From Leminorella grimontii ATCC 33999 = DSM 5078 (GTDB lineage: Bacteria; Pseudomonadota; Gammaproteobacteria; Enterobacterales; Enterobacteriaceae), in contig NZ_AUUA01000004.1 in assembly GCF_000439085.1 (NCBI RefSeq), forward strand, positions 244,773 through 308,772: DNA of 64,000 nucleotides. The letters run 5' to 3'. Made by a program: the position numbers and the translations under genes. The notes beneath the pieces are model-generated. The model saw nothing but the letters and a program-made list of their open reading frames with translations. It searched no databases and was not told the origin of the DNA. This document shows, one piece after another, positions 17,863 to 27,750 of the stretch (position 1 is its first letter; every line of letters starts with the position of its first letter).

Positions 17863-20160
17863 GTGTTCTTGTTATTACGGCTATCATTCGACGCGATTGC
17901 TATCGCGGCTATCATCGGTATTCTTCCTTTGCTGTTTCTGGTTGAGCTTCCGTCATCCTCGCTGTGGTATCTAGTTGCCTTCGGGGCTTGTTGCCTTGCC
18001 CTGGTGCGCAATGGCTTCTGTCGGTGGGTAAGTGTGGCGCTGGTGTTTTTCCTGTGGGGAACGCTGCTCGCCGGCAGGCTGTGTGACCGCGTTGATTTTT
18101 ATAGCGGCAAAAGCGCCGTAGTTGAAGGTAAGGTGGTTAGCGCCAACCTGCATTCGGGCAATCCGTATGTGAGCAGGCGTTTTGACGTTACGCACGTAGA
18201 TGGCCTGGCGCTGTCGACGGAAGGGGGTTTTCCCCTGTCGCTTGCTTTTCCCGCAGGGAAAGAATCCGTAAGCCGTCAGATGCAGTCCGGTCAGCGCTGG
18301 CGGCTGTCGGTAAATTTCAGGCCCGTCCACGGTCGATTAAACGAGGGTGGATATGACAAGCAGCGGAGCGCGATGTCAAACGGGCAGCCTCTTATTGGCC
18401 GCATAAAGTCGGCTGAATTGCTCGACGGCGAGCCCGGCCTTCGACAGCGGTTGGTTAACCGTTCTCTTGAGATAACCTCCGGCCTGAAATATCAAGGCGT
18501 TCTGATGGCGCTGGCCTTTGGCGAGAGGGAAAGGGTATCTCAGGAAGACAACCAGCGCTTCATAAAAACCGGTACTGCCCATCTGATGGCGATATCAGGA
18601 CTACACATCGTTTTTGCCGGTGGGTTTGGCTTCGCGCTGTCGCGCATGGTTCAGCGCTTTCTTCCTAATCGTCTGGTTGGCCCTCGTTTCCCTCTTCTGG
18701 CGGGGTGGCTCGCCGCCGCGCTCTACGTTTGGCTGGCCGGAGCGAACCCTCCGGCGTTGAGAACGCTTTGTGCCATCACAGCTTATCTGGGACTAAGGCT
18801 TGCGGGCATTCACTGGTCGTCGTGGCAGGTTTGGATTCGCATCGTTGCTCTTCTGCTGGTTATCGATCCGATGATGGCGCTTTCCGACAGCTTTTGGTTG
18901 TCCTGCCTGGCGGTTGCGGGGCTGATTTTCTGGTTTCAATGGCTGCCGCTGCCTGAGTCAGGGAGATGGCTACGCCCCATGATAGGCTGGCTGTCGGCTC
19001 AGTTTGCCATGATGGCGCTGCTGTTGCCGCTGCAATTTTTGCTGTTTCACGGCTTGAGCCTAAGCTCACTTTTAGGAAACGCAGTGGCTATTCCCATCGT
19101 GTCGTGGGTGGCGGTTCCCTTCATCCTGTGTGGGCTCGTCACGATGGGGCTACCGGACGTTAGCTATGCCTTCTGGTGGGTAGCCGACGGAGCTCTGTCG
19201 CTGATGATGACAGCGCTTTCCAATCTGGAGTTCGGCTGGATAAACGTGTCTATTTACGGCGTAGCGTTAAGCTTTGCGGGATGGATTGCGGTCGTCGTTT
19301 GGCGATTTGGCCTGTGGCGCAGCTGTCCTTTTTCATGCGGCGCTATTTTGCTGCTTCTCTCTCAACCCTGCTGGCAAAGAGAAGACGAGCGTTGGCGAGT
19401 CGATATGCTCGACGTTGGGCACGGGCTGGCCGTTATTATTCGTCAAGGAAATGAGGCGGTGATATATGACACCGGCCAAAGCTGGGGGGATACGTCCGCT
19501 GCGGAGCGGGAAATCATTCCCTTCTTACGCTGGCACGGGTTGAATCTGACCGGCATTATTCTCAGCCACCAGCATTCCGACCACATAGGTGGATTAAACG
19601 TTCTAAGAAAGGCGTATCCTGACGCTTGGCTAAAGAGTTCAGTGAGCGGATTAGGCCAGCCGTGTCGACGCGCAGAGAGGTGGCAATGGAAAACGCTGAC
19701 GTTTGATGCTCTATGGCCTGAACGCCTTACCGAAAGCGCTGGCAATCCGGAATCTTGCGTTATTCAAATTAGCGACGGACGATTCCGGCTTTTGTTGACC
19801 GGAGATCTTGAGCAAAGGCAAGAGCGGCGCTTGGTCGCTCACTATGGTGACGAGCTTGCCAGCACGCTGCTTCAGGTTCCCCACCATGGCAGTAGGACGT
19901 CGTCGACAAAAGCGTTTATTGATGCCGTTAATCCCCAGGCGGCGCTGGCGTCGGCGGCGCGCTTTAATCCGTGGCGCCTACCGGCTGAAAACACGATAAT
20001 TCGTTACCGGCAGGCAGAAATCGACTGGTATTCTACGTCCGAAGAAGGGCAGGTAAGTGCTTTGTTTTATAATGACAATTATCATGTTTTGACGCTAAGA
20101 GCGCAGATAATGCCCCGCTGGTATCACGCGTCATTTGGTTCTTTGCGTCATAATGAGTAA
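17863..20160 (+). CDS. ycaI: ComEC/Rec2 family DNA-uptake channel protein (YcaI)
   Basis: 765 aa (E. coli YcaI 754). GTG start at 17863 with GGTGGG upstream; the hydrophobic N-terminus then aligns with E. coli. It has an N-terminal two-helix and OB-like region, then the polytopic competence domain (conserved TGTAHLMAISGLHIVFA), and a C-terminal metallo-beta-lactamase-like domain with LDVGHGLAVII and the metal motif HQHSDH before a late VPHHGSRTSS. In competent bacteria ComEC passes single-stranded DNA across the inner membrane; enterobacterial copies are needed for growth on DNA as nutrient in E. coli. It ends 35 bp before msbA. Confidence 0.92.
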   Translation: MFLLLRLSFDAIAIAAIIGILPLLFLVELPSSSLWYLVAFGACCLALVRNGFCRWVSVALVFFLWGTLLAGRLCDRVDFYSGKSAVVEGKVVSANLHSGNPYVSRRFDVTHVDGLALSTEGGFPLSLAFPAGKESVSRQMQSGQRWRLSVNFRPVHGRLNEGGYDKQRSAMSNGQPLIGRIKSAELLDGEPGLRQRLVNRSLEITSGLKYQGVLMALAFGERERVSQEDNQRFIKTGTAHLMAISGLHIVFAGGFGFALSRMVQRFLPNRLVGPRFPLLAGWLAAALYVWLAGANPPALRTLCAITAYLGLRLAGIHWSSWQVWIRIVALLLVIDPMMALSDSFWLSCLAVAGLIFWFQWLPLPESGRWLRPMIGWLSAQFAMMALLLPLQFLLFHGLSLSSLLGNAVAIPIVSWVAVPFILCGLVTMGLPDVSYAFWWVADGALSLMMTALSNLEFGWINVSIYGVALSFAGWIAVVVWRFGLWRSCPFSCGAILLLLSQPCWQREDERWRVDMLDVGHGLAVIIRQGNEAVIYDTGQSWGDTSAAEREIIPFLRWHGLNLTGIILSHQHSDHIGGLNVLRKAYPDAWLKSSVSGLGQPCRRAERWQWKTLTFDALWPERLTESAGNPESCVIQISDGRFRLLLTGDLEQRQERRLVAHYGDELASTLLQVPHHGSRTSSTKAFIDAVNPQAALASAARFNPWRLPAENTIIRYRQAEIDWYSTSEEGQVSALFYNDNYHVLTLRAQIMPRWYHASFGSLRHNE

Positions 20161-20195
20161 AATAATGCGCTTAATCGCATAACGTTGGTATATGA

Positions 20196-21944
20196 ATGAT
20201 AAACGACAAAGACATCTCTACATGGCAGACCTTCCGCAGGCTGTGGCCCATGATAAAACCATTCAGGACGGGGCTTATCGTCGCCGCCGTAGCGCTGATT
20301 TTCAACGCGGGAACGGATGCCTTGATGCTTTCACTGTTAAAGCCGCTGCTGGATGAAGGCTTCGGCAAGTCAGAAAGCAACGTGCTGGCCTGGATGTCGG
20401 TCGTCGTATTAGGGCTGATGGTCGCTCGTGGCATTACCAGCTACGTTTCTACCTACTGCCTGTCGTGGGTTTCCGGCAAGGTCGTTATGACGATGCGCCG
20501 TAGGCTGTTTAACCACATGATGGGAATGCCGGTGTCTTTCTTTGACCAGCAGTCCACGGGTACGCTGCTTTCGCGCATTACCTATGATTCCGAGCAGGTC
20601 GCCTCTTCATCTTCCGGCGCGCTGATTACCGTCGTGCGTGAAGGCGCTTATATTATTGCGCTGTTTTCGATGATGTTTTACAACAGCTGGCAGCTTTCGC
20701 TGATTTTACTCGTGCTGGCGCCGGTGGTATCCGTCGTTATTCGCTTTGTATCCAAGCGGTTTCGCGCCATCAGTAAGAACATGCAAAATACGATGGGGCA
20801 GGTGACCGCAAGTGCCGAGCAGATGCTGAAGGGCCATAAAGAGGTTCTGCTGTTCGGCGGTCAGGAAGTTGAGACCAATCGTTTTGATAAGGTCAGCAAC
20901 CGCATGCGCCAGCAGGGGATGAAGATGGTGGCGGCATCGGCCATTTCCGATCCCATTATCCAGCTGATTGCTTCTACCGCGCTGGCCTTGGTGCTGTTTG
21001 CCTCCAGCTTCCCGCAAATTATGGATAACCTTTCGGCAGGAACGATTACCGTGGTTTTTTCTTCCATGGTAGCGTTGATGAAGCCGCTTAAGTCCTTAAC
21101 TAACGTAAATGCGCAGTTCCAGCGCGGCATGGCGGCCTGCCAGACGCTGTTCGCCATTTTGGATTCAGAAACCGAAAAGGATGAAGGGACGCTGAAAGTT
21201 GACCGCGTGAAGGGCGACGTTGAGCTTCGTAACGTCATTTTCACCTATCCGACGAAAGAAGAGCCCGCGCTGAAGGACATCAGTCTGACTATCCCCGCGG
21301 GGAAAACCGTCGCGCTGGTCGGGCGCTCGGGCTCCGGCAAGTCGACGATAGCCAATTTATTGACGCGCTTTTATGATATTCAAAGCGGTGAGATTTTTAT
21401 CGACGGCCACGAGATTAGGGAATATACCCTTAGCTCGCTGCGGGAGCAGGTCGCCGTCGTTTCTCAAAACGTTCACCTGTTTAACGACACCATCGCTAAC
21501 AACATTGCCTATGCGCGTACCGAGCGGTACAGCCGCGAAGAGATAGAGAAAGCGGCGACGATGGCCTACGCGATGGATTTCATCAAGAAGATGGACCTGG
21601 GATTGGATACGGTTATCGGCGAGAACGGCGTTTTGCTTTCCGGAGGCCAGCGTCAGCGCATTGCTATTGCCCGTGCGCTGCTGCGCGATAGCCCGATACT
21701 GATTCTGGACGAAGCCACCTCGGCGCTGGATACCGAATCTGAACGTGCGATCCAGGCGGCGTTGGATGAACTGCAAAAAAACCGCACGTCGCTGGTGATT
21801 GCTCACCGCCTGTCCACGATTGAAAAGGCGGATGAGATTCTGGTTATTGAGGATGGGCGCATCGTCGAACGCGGCAACCATGCTTCTTTGCTAAGCAACG
21901 GCGGCGTCTATGCCCAGCTGCATCGGATGCAGTTTAGCCAATGA
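20196..21944 (+). CDS. msbA: Lipid A flippase MsbA (ABC exporter)
   Basis: 582 aa, identical in length to E. coli MsbA. It flips core-lipid A across the inner membrane before transfer to the Lpt system. Six membrane helices are followed by the nucleotide-binding domain: Walker [10 protein letters not shown] (about residues 376-384), Q-loop [10 protein letters not shown], signature LLSGGQRQR, Walker [13 protein letters not shown] and the switch histidine in VIAHRLSTI. The last four bases (ATGA) overlap the lpxK start, so the two are translationally coupled. Confidence 0.98.
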   Translation: MINDKDISTWQTFRRLWPMIKPFRTGLIVAAVALIFNAGTDALMLSLLKPLLDEGFGKSESNVLAWMSVVVLGLMVARGITSYVSTYCLSWVSGKVVMTMRRRLFNHMMGMPVSFFDQQSTGTLLSRITYDSEQVASSSSGALITVVREGAYIIALFSMMFYNSWQLSLILLVLAPVVSVVIRFVSKRFRAISKNMQNTMGQVTASAEQMLKGHKEVLLFGGQEVETNRFDKVSNRMRQQGMKMVAASAISDPIIQLIASTALALVLFASSFPQIMDNLSAGTITVVFSSMVALMKPLKSLTNVNAQFQRGMAACQTLFAILDSETEKDEGTLKVDRVKGDVELRNVIFTYPTKEEPALKDISLTIPAGKTVALVGRSGSGKSTIANLLTRFYDIQSGEIFIDGHEIREYTLSSLREQVAVVSQNVHLFNDTIANNIAYARTERYSREEIEKAATMAYAMDFIKKMDLGLDTVIGENGVLLSGGQRQRIAIARALLRDSPILILDEATSALDTESERAIQAALDELQKNRTSLVIAHRLSTIEKADEILVIEDGRIVERGNHASLLSNGGVYAQLHRMQFSQ

Positions 21945-22936
21945 TTGAGCGCATCTGGTCAGGGCAGTCAAAGCTTTATCTGCTGCTGTTGCCGCTGTCT
22001 TGGCTGTACGGGCTGATAAGCGGACTGAGGCAGTTAGCCTATCGCCTTGGCCTGCTTCGCGCGTGGCGTTCCCCGGTTCCCGTTATTGTCGTCGGCAATT
22101 TGACCGCCGGCGGCAACGGTAAGACGCCGGTTGTTATCTGGCTGGTGGAACGCCTTCTCCTGCGAGGGTTTCGCGTTGGCGTCGTTTCGCGCGGCTACGG
22201 CGGTAAAGCCGATAGCTATCCGGTTGTGCTGGATGAAACTACGACGACGCAAACGGCGGGCGATGAGCCGGTGCTGATTTTTCAGCGTACGGGCGTTCCT
22301 GTCGCGGTGTCCCCCGTTCGCGCTCAGGCCGTTCAGGCCTTGCTCGCGCAGTATGAATTAGACGTTATTGTTACCGATGACGGCCTGCAGCATTATGCTT
22401 TGCAGCGGGACGTCGAACTGGTCGTTGTTGACGGCGTGCGCCGCTTTGGCAACGGCTGGTGGCTACCGGCCGGGCCGATGCGGGAACGTGCAGGAAGGCT
22501 GCGCCGCGTGGACGCCGTCATTACTAACGGCGGTGAGGCGAAAGCGGGGGAGATCCCGATGACGCTGGCGCCCTCTTTAGCCGTAAATCTGGTCAGCGGT
22601 GAGAAAAAGCCGGCAACGGAGCTTGGTAGCGTGGTCGCGATGGCTGGAATTGGTCATCCGCCGCGATTCTTTCAAACGTTAAAGAGTCTTGGCGTAGAGC
22701 CAAAAGCCGTTCACGGCTTTGCCGACCATCAGCCTTACGCGCTGGACGCGCTGTCAGGGCTTACGACGGGAGAACAGTCGCTGCTAATGACGGAAAAAGA
22801 CGCGGTAAAGTGCCGGGGATTTGCCAAGGATAACTGGTGGTATTTGCCGGTTGACGCCAATTTCCCTTCTGAAGACGAAGCCCGTCTGTTAGCGACGCTG
22901 GCGAATGTTATCTCTCGTCGGCGCGTAGAGGTGTAA
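21941..22936 (+). CDS. lpxK: Tetraacyldisaccharide 4'-kinase
   Basis: 331 aa (E. coli 328). It adds the 4'-phosphate to lipid A disaccharide, giving lipid IVA. An N-terminal membrane-associated helix is followed by the P-loop [11 protein letters not shown] (residues 53-63), then the catalytic TDDGLQHY segment. It acts at the cytoplasmic face of the inner membrane. It overlaps msbA by four bases. A 105-bp gap containing a repeat fragment separates it from ycaR. Confidence 0.97.
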   Translation: MIERIWSGQSKLYLLLLPLSWLYGLISGLRQLAYRLGLLRAWRSPVPVIVVGNLTAGGNGKTPVVIWLVERLLLRGFRVGVVSRGYGGKADSYPVVLDETTTTQTAGDEPVLIFQRTGVPVAVSPVRAQAVQALLAQYELDVIVTDDGLQHYALQRDVELVVVDGVRRFGNGWWLPAGPMRERAGRLRRVDAVITNGGEAKAGEIPMTLAPSLAVNLVSGEKKPATELGSVVAMAGIGHPPRFFQTLKSLGVEPKAVHGFADHQPYALDALSGLTTGEQSLLMTEKDAVKCRGFAKDNWWYLPVDANFPSEDEARLLATLANVISRRRVEV

Positions 22937-22948
22937 AAACCTTGACAT

Positions 22949-22975
22949 ACACCCTAAATCATTCGAGTTGCAGGA
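22949..22975 (+). repeat. Fragment of an enterobacterial intergenic repeat (left-end type)
   Basis: The stretch beginning ACCCTAAATCATTCGAGTT and ending GCAGGAAG matches the left terminus of the repeat family whose longest copy is at 47783-48052. Only this end is present. It lies in the lpxK-ycaR gap. Confidence 0.55.
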
Positions 22976-23041
22976 AGTCTTGGCAAAAAATATGCTATTG
23001 TCAGCGGCAGTATAAATCTTGGTAGTGACTAGAGGTTATTC

Positions 23042-23224
23042 ATGGATCATCGTCTGTTGGAAATCATTGCTTGCCCGGTCTGTAACGGCAAGCTGGCCCT
23101 TAATAAAGAACAGCAGCAGCTGATTTGTAAAGTGGACGGTCTGGCCTATTCGATCCGCGATGGGATCCCGGTGCTGCTGGAAAGCGAAGCACATAAGCTG
23201 ACCCTGGATGAGGAAGGATCATGA
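23042..23224 (+). CDS. ycaR: YcaR, Trm112-like small protein
   Basis: 60 aa, nearly the same as E. coli YcaR. It starts [18 protein letters not shown], with Cys11, Cys14 and Cys29, and ends in the Trm112-type [15 protein letters not shown] segment. Its function is not established. It is always between lpxK and kdsB, and its last four bases overlap the kdsB start, so it is made together with the KDO-activating enzyme. Confidence 0.93.
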   Translation: MDHRLLEIIACPVCNGKLALNKEQQQLICKVDGLAYSIRDGIPVLLESEAHKLTLDEEGS

Positions 23225-23976
23225 GTTTTATCGCGATTGTTCCCGCCCGCTATGCGTCAACGCGCCTGCCGGGCAAGCCTCTGGCGGATATCGCCGGTAA
23301 GCCGATGGTGGTTCACGTCATGGAGCGCGCGCTGGAGTCCGGCGCGTCCAGAGTCATTGTCGCAACCGATAATGAAGAGGTTAAGCTGGCGGTAGAGGCG
23401 GCGGGCGGAGAAGTTTGCTTGACCAGCCCTGACCACAATTCCGGCACGGAACGCTTGGCGGAAGTGATTGAGCGCTACGGTTTTAGCGATGACGAAGTCA
23501 TCGTCAACGTGCAGGGCGATGAGCCTATGATCCCTCCGGTTATCATCCGACAGGTTGCTGATAATCTGGCCAAGTCCGATGCCGGGATGGCGACGTTGGC
23601 CGTGCCTATTGATTCCGTTGAAGAAGCGTTTAATCCTAATGCGGTGAAGGTCGTTATCGACAGTAAAGGCTATGCGATTTATTTCTCCAGGGCGACTATC
23701 CCATGGGACAGAAACCGCTTTAGCGCTTCAACCGATGAAATTGGCGACTTCTATCTACGCCATATCGGCATTTATGCCTACCGAGCCGGTTTTGTGCGTC
23801 GCTACGTCAACTGGCAGCCTAGCCCCCTTGAACAAATTGAAATGCTGGAGCAGCTTCGCGTGCTTTGGTACGGCGAAAAAATCCACGTAGACAAGGCGAA
23901 AGAAGTGCCGACCGTCGGCGTTGATACGCCGGAAGACCTGTTCCGGGTTAGAGAGGCGCTGGGTCATCGTTTCTAA
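23221..23976 (+). CDS. kdsB: CMP-KDO synthetase
   Basis: 251 aa (E. coli 248). It couples CTP and KDO to CMP-KDO, the donor for the inner core of lipopolysaccharide. N-terminal nucleotide-binding signature [19 protein letters not shown], then [11 protein letters not shown] for the metal/nucleotide site and [17 protein letters not shown]-type site just before the ATG; start overlaps the ycaR stop. E. coli ycbJ, normally next, is absent here. A bidirectional terminator follows. Confidence 0.97.
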   Translation: MSFIAIVPARYASTRLPGKPLADIAGKPMVVHVMERALESGASRVIVATDNEEVKLAVEAAGGEVCLTSPDHNSGTERLAEVIERYGFSDDEVIVNVQGDEPMIPPVIIRQVADNLAKSDAGMATLAVPIDSVEEAFNPNAVKVVIDSKGYAIYFSRATIPWDRNRFSASTDEIGDFYLRHIGIYAYRAGFVRRYVNWQPSPLEQIEMLEQLRVLWYGEKIHVDKAKEVPTVGVDTPEDLFRVREALGHRF

Positions 23977-23993
23977 TTCAGACCGCGTATTGC

Positions 23994-24030
23994 GCTCTGC
24001 GTGGGCTATGTCCACGCAGAGCTTTATTTA
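23994..24030. terminator. Terminator between convergent kdsB and elyC
   Basis: Perfect 11-bp stem GCTCTGCGTGG/CCACGCAGAGC (23994-24004 with 24012-24022), a 7-base loop, then TTTATTTATT on the plus strand. It overlaps the end of the elyC stop region. Confidence 0.87.
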
Positions 24031-24795
24031 TTCTTTGATTTTTAACCACCAGCTGCCCAGCGTTTCATACCAGACCCGCTCGCTGTGTGAGAGGTAGAGC
24101 GCCGATGGGAATGCCTTCTCCCATGGGTTTAACGGCCCGAGCGTCGCCATCTGGTTAGCCGGTGCAGGTATGGGATGAAGGCCCGCGTTTTGGAATATCT
24201 GCATGGCTCTGGGTAAATGGTTAGCGGACGTGACGAGCAGGAATGGCCTGTCGTTAGTAAGTTCGGCTACCGCCTGAGACTCTTCGATGGTGTCCTTGGC
24301 GCGATCCAGAACGATGATGTCCTGTTTAGCGACGCCCAGGCTTTCCGCCACCATCGCAGCCGTAGTCGCGTAGGCTACCGGATTGGTTTCGGCGTTTGCG
24401 CCGGTGAAAACCAGCTTACTGCCGGGTATCAGGCGATGAAGGCGAATGCCTTCGGCCACTCTCGGCAGGCTGTTGGGAAACAGGTTTGAGCTGGGGGCCC
24501 ATTCGGCGTTGTAGGTATAGCCACCGCCGAGCACAACGATGTATTCAACGGGCGTTTCCCGCTGGGCCTCGGGAGAATAGGTAGAATAGTTTGCTTCAAG
24601 CGGCATTAAAAGCCGGTCAGCAACCGGCTGTAGGCTAATCAAAAGCAGGGTTAGCCAGCTTGCGGTTAGCAGGGTTTTGGCGCTTTTCTGCCAGCGCGTG
24701 AACCAGAGCAGAAGCAGCGCTATGGCCATCAGGCTAAGAAGAAACGGCAGCGGCAACAGCATATTGCCAATGATTTTTTTGAGCGTAAAAAGCAT
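24028..24795 (-). CDS. elyC: ElyC (YcbC), DUF218 envelope biogenesis factor
   Basis: 255 aa (E. coli 259). Two N-terminal membrane helices are followed by a periplasmic DUF218 domain starting YIVVLGGGYTYNAEW and continuing with LVFTGANAETNPVAYATTAAMVAESLGV and a conserved LLVTSANHLPRAM. In E. coli loss of ElyC blocks peptidoglycan assembly at low temperature through lipid carrier metabolism. AGGAAA precedes the ATG. It is divergent from cmoM, 135 bp apart. Confidence 0.93.
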   Translation of the reverse strand: MLFTLKKIIGNMLLPLPFLLSLMAIALLLLWFTRWQKSAKTLLTASWLTLLLISLQPVADRLLMPLEANYSTYSPEAQRETPVEYIVVLGGGYTYNAEWAPSSNLFPNSLPRVAEGIRLHRLIPGSKLVFTGANAETNPVAYATTAAMVAESLGVAKQDIIVLDRAKDTIEESQAVAELTNDRPFLLVTSANHLPRAMQIFQNAGLHPIPAPANQMATLGPLNPWEKAFPSALYLSHSERVWYETLGSWWLKIKE

Positions 24796-24930
24796 AGTTT
24801 TTCCTAATCGGGAAATAGACTTATGCGCCGCAGCGCACTCGCGTTCATTTTATCGTAAGCCGCCCTAAATGGCAGAAGATTGTGTCGACGTCGCCGATTG
24901 ACGTTCAGCATTGGAGAGAGTCGGTTCGCC

Positions 24931-25728
24931 GTGAAAGATCGTAATTTTGACGATATTGCCGAGAAGCTCTCGCGCAATATTTATGGCACAACCAAGGGTG
25001 AAATCCGCCAGGCCGTACTGTGGCGGGACCTTGACGAACTTATGGCTTCGATGCCGGATCGTCCCCTACGCGTTTTAGACGCCGGCGGCGGCGAGGGCAT
25101 CATGGCGTGTGAAATGGCGCGGCGCGGCCACGACGTCATATTCTGCGATATTTCCGAAACGATGTTGGAGCGTGCGCGACTATCGGCGGTGGAAAAAGGG
25201 GTTGGGGATAAGATAAAATTCATACACTGCGCCGCGCAGGATGCAGCGGATCGTTTAGATGCGCCGGTAGATCTGGTATTATTCCACGCCGTATTGGAAT
25301 GGATAGACGACCAGCGCGGCGCGCTGCTCTCTGTGACGAAGTGTTTACGGCCCGCAGGGGTCTTATCCCTGATGTTTTACAACTATGACGCACTGTTGTT
25401 TCGGAACGTCACGTTAGGCAACTTTGGCTACATTGCCAGCGGAATGCGAAAAAGAAAAAGAAAGTCGCTGTCACCCGACAAGCCGCTTGCGCCGCAGCAG
25501 GTTGACGAATGGTTGGAAGATATGGGGATGTCGATTGTTGAAAAAAGCGGCGTTCGGATATTCCATGACTACATGCAGGATAAACAGCAACAGCAGCAGG
25601 AGTTTGCTGCACTGTTGGCGCTGGAGTTACGCTATTGCCGGCAGGAGCCGTTTGTGAGTTTGGGACGTTATATCCACGTGATGGCGAGAAAGCCAAACGA
25701 ATCAAACGTAAGGGATAGAAGACTATGA
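24931..25728 (+). CDS. cmoM: CmoM (SmtA), tRNA 5-carboxymethoxyuridine methyltransferase
   Basis: 265 aa. GTG at 24931 ([23 protein letters not shown]), which aligns with the E. coli start; GGAGAG lies 12 bases upstream. The frame is open further, but the upstream residues are unmatched. Class I SAM methyltransferase: motif I LDAGGGEG at residues 49-56, then [13 protein letters not shown] and [13 protein letters not shown]. It methylates cmo5U34 to mcmo5U in several tRNAs. The stop overlaps the mukF start (ATGA); it is the first gene of the muk operon, as in E. coli. Confidence 0.95.
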   Translation: MKDRNFDDIAEKLSRNIYGTTKGEIRQAVLWRDLDELMASMPDRPLRVLDAGGGEGIMACEMARRGHDVIFCDISETMLERARLSAVEKGVGDKIKFIHCAAQDAADRLDAPVDLVLFHAVLEWIDDQRGALLSVTKCLRPAGVLSLMFYNYDALLFRNVTLGNFGYIASGMRKRKRKSLSPDKPLAPQQVDEWLEDMGMSIVEKSGVRIFHDYMQDKQQQQQEFAALLALELRYCRQEPFVSLGRYIHVMARKPNESNVRDRRL

Positions 25729-27047
25729 GTGAATTTTCCCAGACAGTACCTGAACTGGTCGCCTGGGCGCGTAAGAACGATTTTTCTCTGTCGCTGCCGA
25801 CGGAGCGTTTGGCGTTTTTGTTGGCGATAGCCACGCTAAACCACGACCGGCTGGACGGAGAAATGAACGAGGGCGAGCTGGTTGACGCCTTCCGCCACGT
25901 CAGCAAGGGCTTTGACCAGACTAATGAAACGATAGCCGTTCGCGCCAATAATGCGATTAACGATATGGTAAAGCAGCGGCTGCTAAACCGCTTTACCAGC
26001 GAGCTTGCCGACGGTTACGCCATCTACCGCCTCACGCCTTTAGGCATGGGCATCACCGACTATTACATTCGCCAGCGCGAATTCTCTACCCTCCGGCTTT
26101 CCATGCAGCTTTCCATCGTAGCGCAGGAGCTGAAGCTGGCCGCCGAAGCGGCGGAAGAGGGCGGCGACGATTTCCACTGGCACCGTAACGTATTTGCGCC
26201 GCTGAAGTATTCCGTCGCGGAAATTTTCGACAGCATCGACCTTACGCAGCGCATTATGGATGAGCAGCAGCAGAACGTGAAAGAAGACATCGCTGCGCTG
26301 CTGAGCAAAGACTGGCGTGCGGCGATTTCCAGCTGTGAGCTTCTGCTGATGGAAACGTCCGGTACGCTGCGAGAACTGCAGGATACGCTGGAGGCGGCGG
26401 GAGACAAGCTTCAGGCTAACCTCCTGCGCATTCAGGACGCGACCTTGGGATCGGCCGAGCTTCAGTTTGTCGATAAGCTGGTCTTAGACCTTCAGGCCAA
26501 GCTCGACCGTATCATTAGCTGGGGGCAGCAGGCCATCGACCTGTGGATAGGCTACGACCGCCACATCCATAAGTTTATTCGTACCGCTATCGATATGGAT
26601 AAAAATCGCGTATTCGCCCAGCGTCTACGCCAAACGCTGCAAACCTATTTTGATAATCCTTGGGCGCTCAGCTATGCCAACGCCGAGCGTCTTTACGATA
26701 TGCGCGACGAAGAGCTGACGCTTAGAAACGACGAAGTCACCGGTGAACTGCCGCCGGAGATGGAATACGAAGAGTTTACCGAAATGCGTGAACAGATTGC
26801 CGCGCATATTGAAGCGGCGCTTGAGGTATTCAAGCGCGAAGAGCGGCCTCTCGACCTCGGTATGGTCATGCGCAGCTATCTGACGCAGTTCCCTCGCGCT
26901 CGCCATTTTGACGTTGCCAGACTGCTGGTCGATCAGGCCGTCAGGCTTGGCGTCGCGGACGCGGATTTTTCCGGATTGCCTGCCGAGTGGCAGCCCATTA
27001 ACGATTACGGAGCCAAGGTGCAGGCCCATGTCATCGACAAATATTGA
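25725..27047 (+). CDS. mukF: Chromosome partition protein MukF (kleisin)
   Basis: 440 aa, the same as E. coli. MukF is the kleisin of the MukBEF condensin: an N-terminal winged-helix dimerisation domain, a helical middle that touches the MukB neck, a linker rich in acid residues ([17 protein letters not shown]) that binds MukE, and a C-terminal winged helix that binds the MukB head. The start overlaps cmoM by four bases, and the mukE start lies 20 bases inside its 3' end. Confidence 0.98.
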   Translation: MSEFSQTVPELVAWARKNDFSLSLPTERLAFLLAIATLNHDRLDGEMNEGELVDAFRHVSKGFDQTNETIAVRANNAINDMVKQRLLNRFTSELADGYAIYRLTPLGMGITDYYIRQREFSTLRLSMQLSIVAQELKLAAEAAEEGGDDFHWHRNVFAPLKYSVAEIFDSIDLTQRIMDEQQQNVKEDIAALLSKDWRAAISSCELLLMETSGTLRELQDTLEAAGDKLQANLLRIQDATLGSAELQFVDKLVLDLQAKLDRIISWGQQAIDLWIGYDRHIHKFIRTAIDMDKNRVFAQRLRQTLQTYFDNPWALSYANAERLYDMRDEELTLRNDEVTGELPPEMEYEEFTEMREQIAAHIEAALEVFKREERPLDLGMVMRSYLTQFPRARHFDVARLLVDQAVRLGVADADFSGLPAEWQPINDYGAKVQAHVIDKY

Positions 27048-27750
27048 ACAAGTAATGCCGGCCAAGCTGGCTCAGGCGATAGCCAACCCCCTGTTCCCCG
27101 CGCTGGACAGCCAGCTGCGCGCCGGTCGTCATATCGGCATTGACGAACTCGATAACCATACCTACCTGATGGACTATCAGGACGAGCTGGAGCGCTTTTA
27201 TCTGCGCTATAACGTCGAACTTATTCGGGCGCCGGAAGGGTTTTTCTACCTGCGGCCTCGCTCTACGACGCTGATCGCCCGTTCCGTGCTGTCCGAGCTG
27301 GATATGATGGTAGGAAAAATTCTTTGCTATCTCTATCTCAGCCCGGAAAGGCTGGCGCAGGAAGGCATTTTTAGCGGGCAGGAGCTGTACGAAGAGCTGA
27401 TTGCGCTGTCCGATGAGAGCAAACTGTTGAAGTACGTTAACCAGCGCTCGACCGGTTCAGACGTCGATCGCCAGAAGCTGCAGGAGAAGGTAAGGACCTC
27501 CCTTAACCGCCTGCGCCGCTTAGGGATGGTGACGTTTATCGGCAGCGACAGCACGAAGTTTCGCATTAACGAATCCGTATTCCGCTTTGGCGCAGACGTT
27601 CGAAGCTCTGACGACCCGCGTGAAGCGCAGCTGCGCATGATCCGCGACGGCGAAGCAATGCCTTTGGAGAATACCCTTTCGCTTTCCGATGCCGATGAAG
27701 AGCAGGGGATGGATAACGCAGCGGATAGCGCGGAGGATGAACTGGAATGA
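27028..27750 (+). CDS. mukE: Chromosome partition protein MukE
   Basis: 240 aa (E. coli about 234). The ATG at 27028 gives [17 protein letters not shown], the family N-terminus, and lies within mukF; the longer frame from 26908 is not used. MukE is a KITE-type tandem winged-helix protein that dimerises and wraps the MukF linker. Conserved core: [24 protein letters not shown] and [16 protein letters not shown]. The acidic C-terminus is longer than in E. coli. It overlaps mukB by four bases. Confidence 0.97.
   Translation: MSSTNIEQVMPAKLAQAIANPLFPALDSQLRAGRHIGIDELDNHTYLMDYQDELERFYLRYNVELIRAPEGFFYLRPRSTTLIARSVLSELDMMVGKILCYLYLSPERLAQEGIFSGQELYEELIALSDESKLLKYVNQRSTGSDVDRQKLQEKVRTSLNRLRRLGMVTFIGSDSTKFRINESVFRFGADVRSSDDPREAQLRMIRDGEAMPLENTLSLSDADEEQGMDNAADSAEDELE

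Noticed and set aside
17673-18011. Minus-strand 112-codon frame across the ihfB terminator and comEC start
   Set aside because: Basic, low-complexity translation opposite a known gene; begins within the comEC coding part and runs into the terminator.
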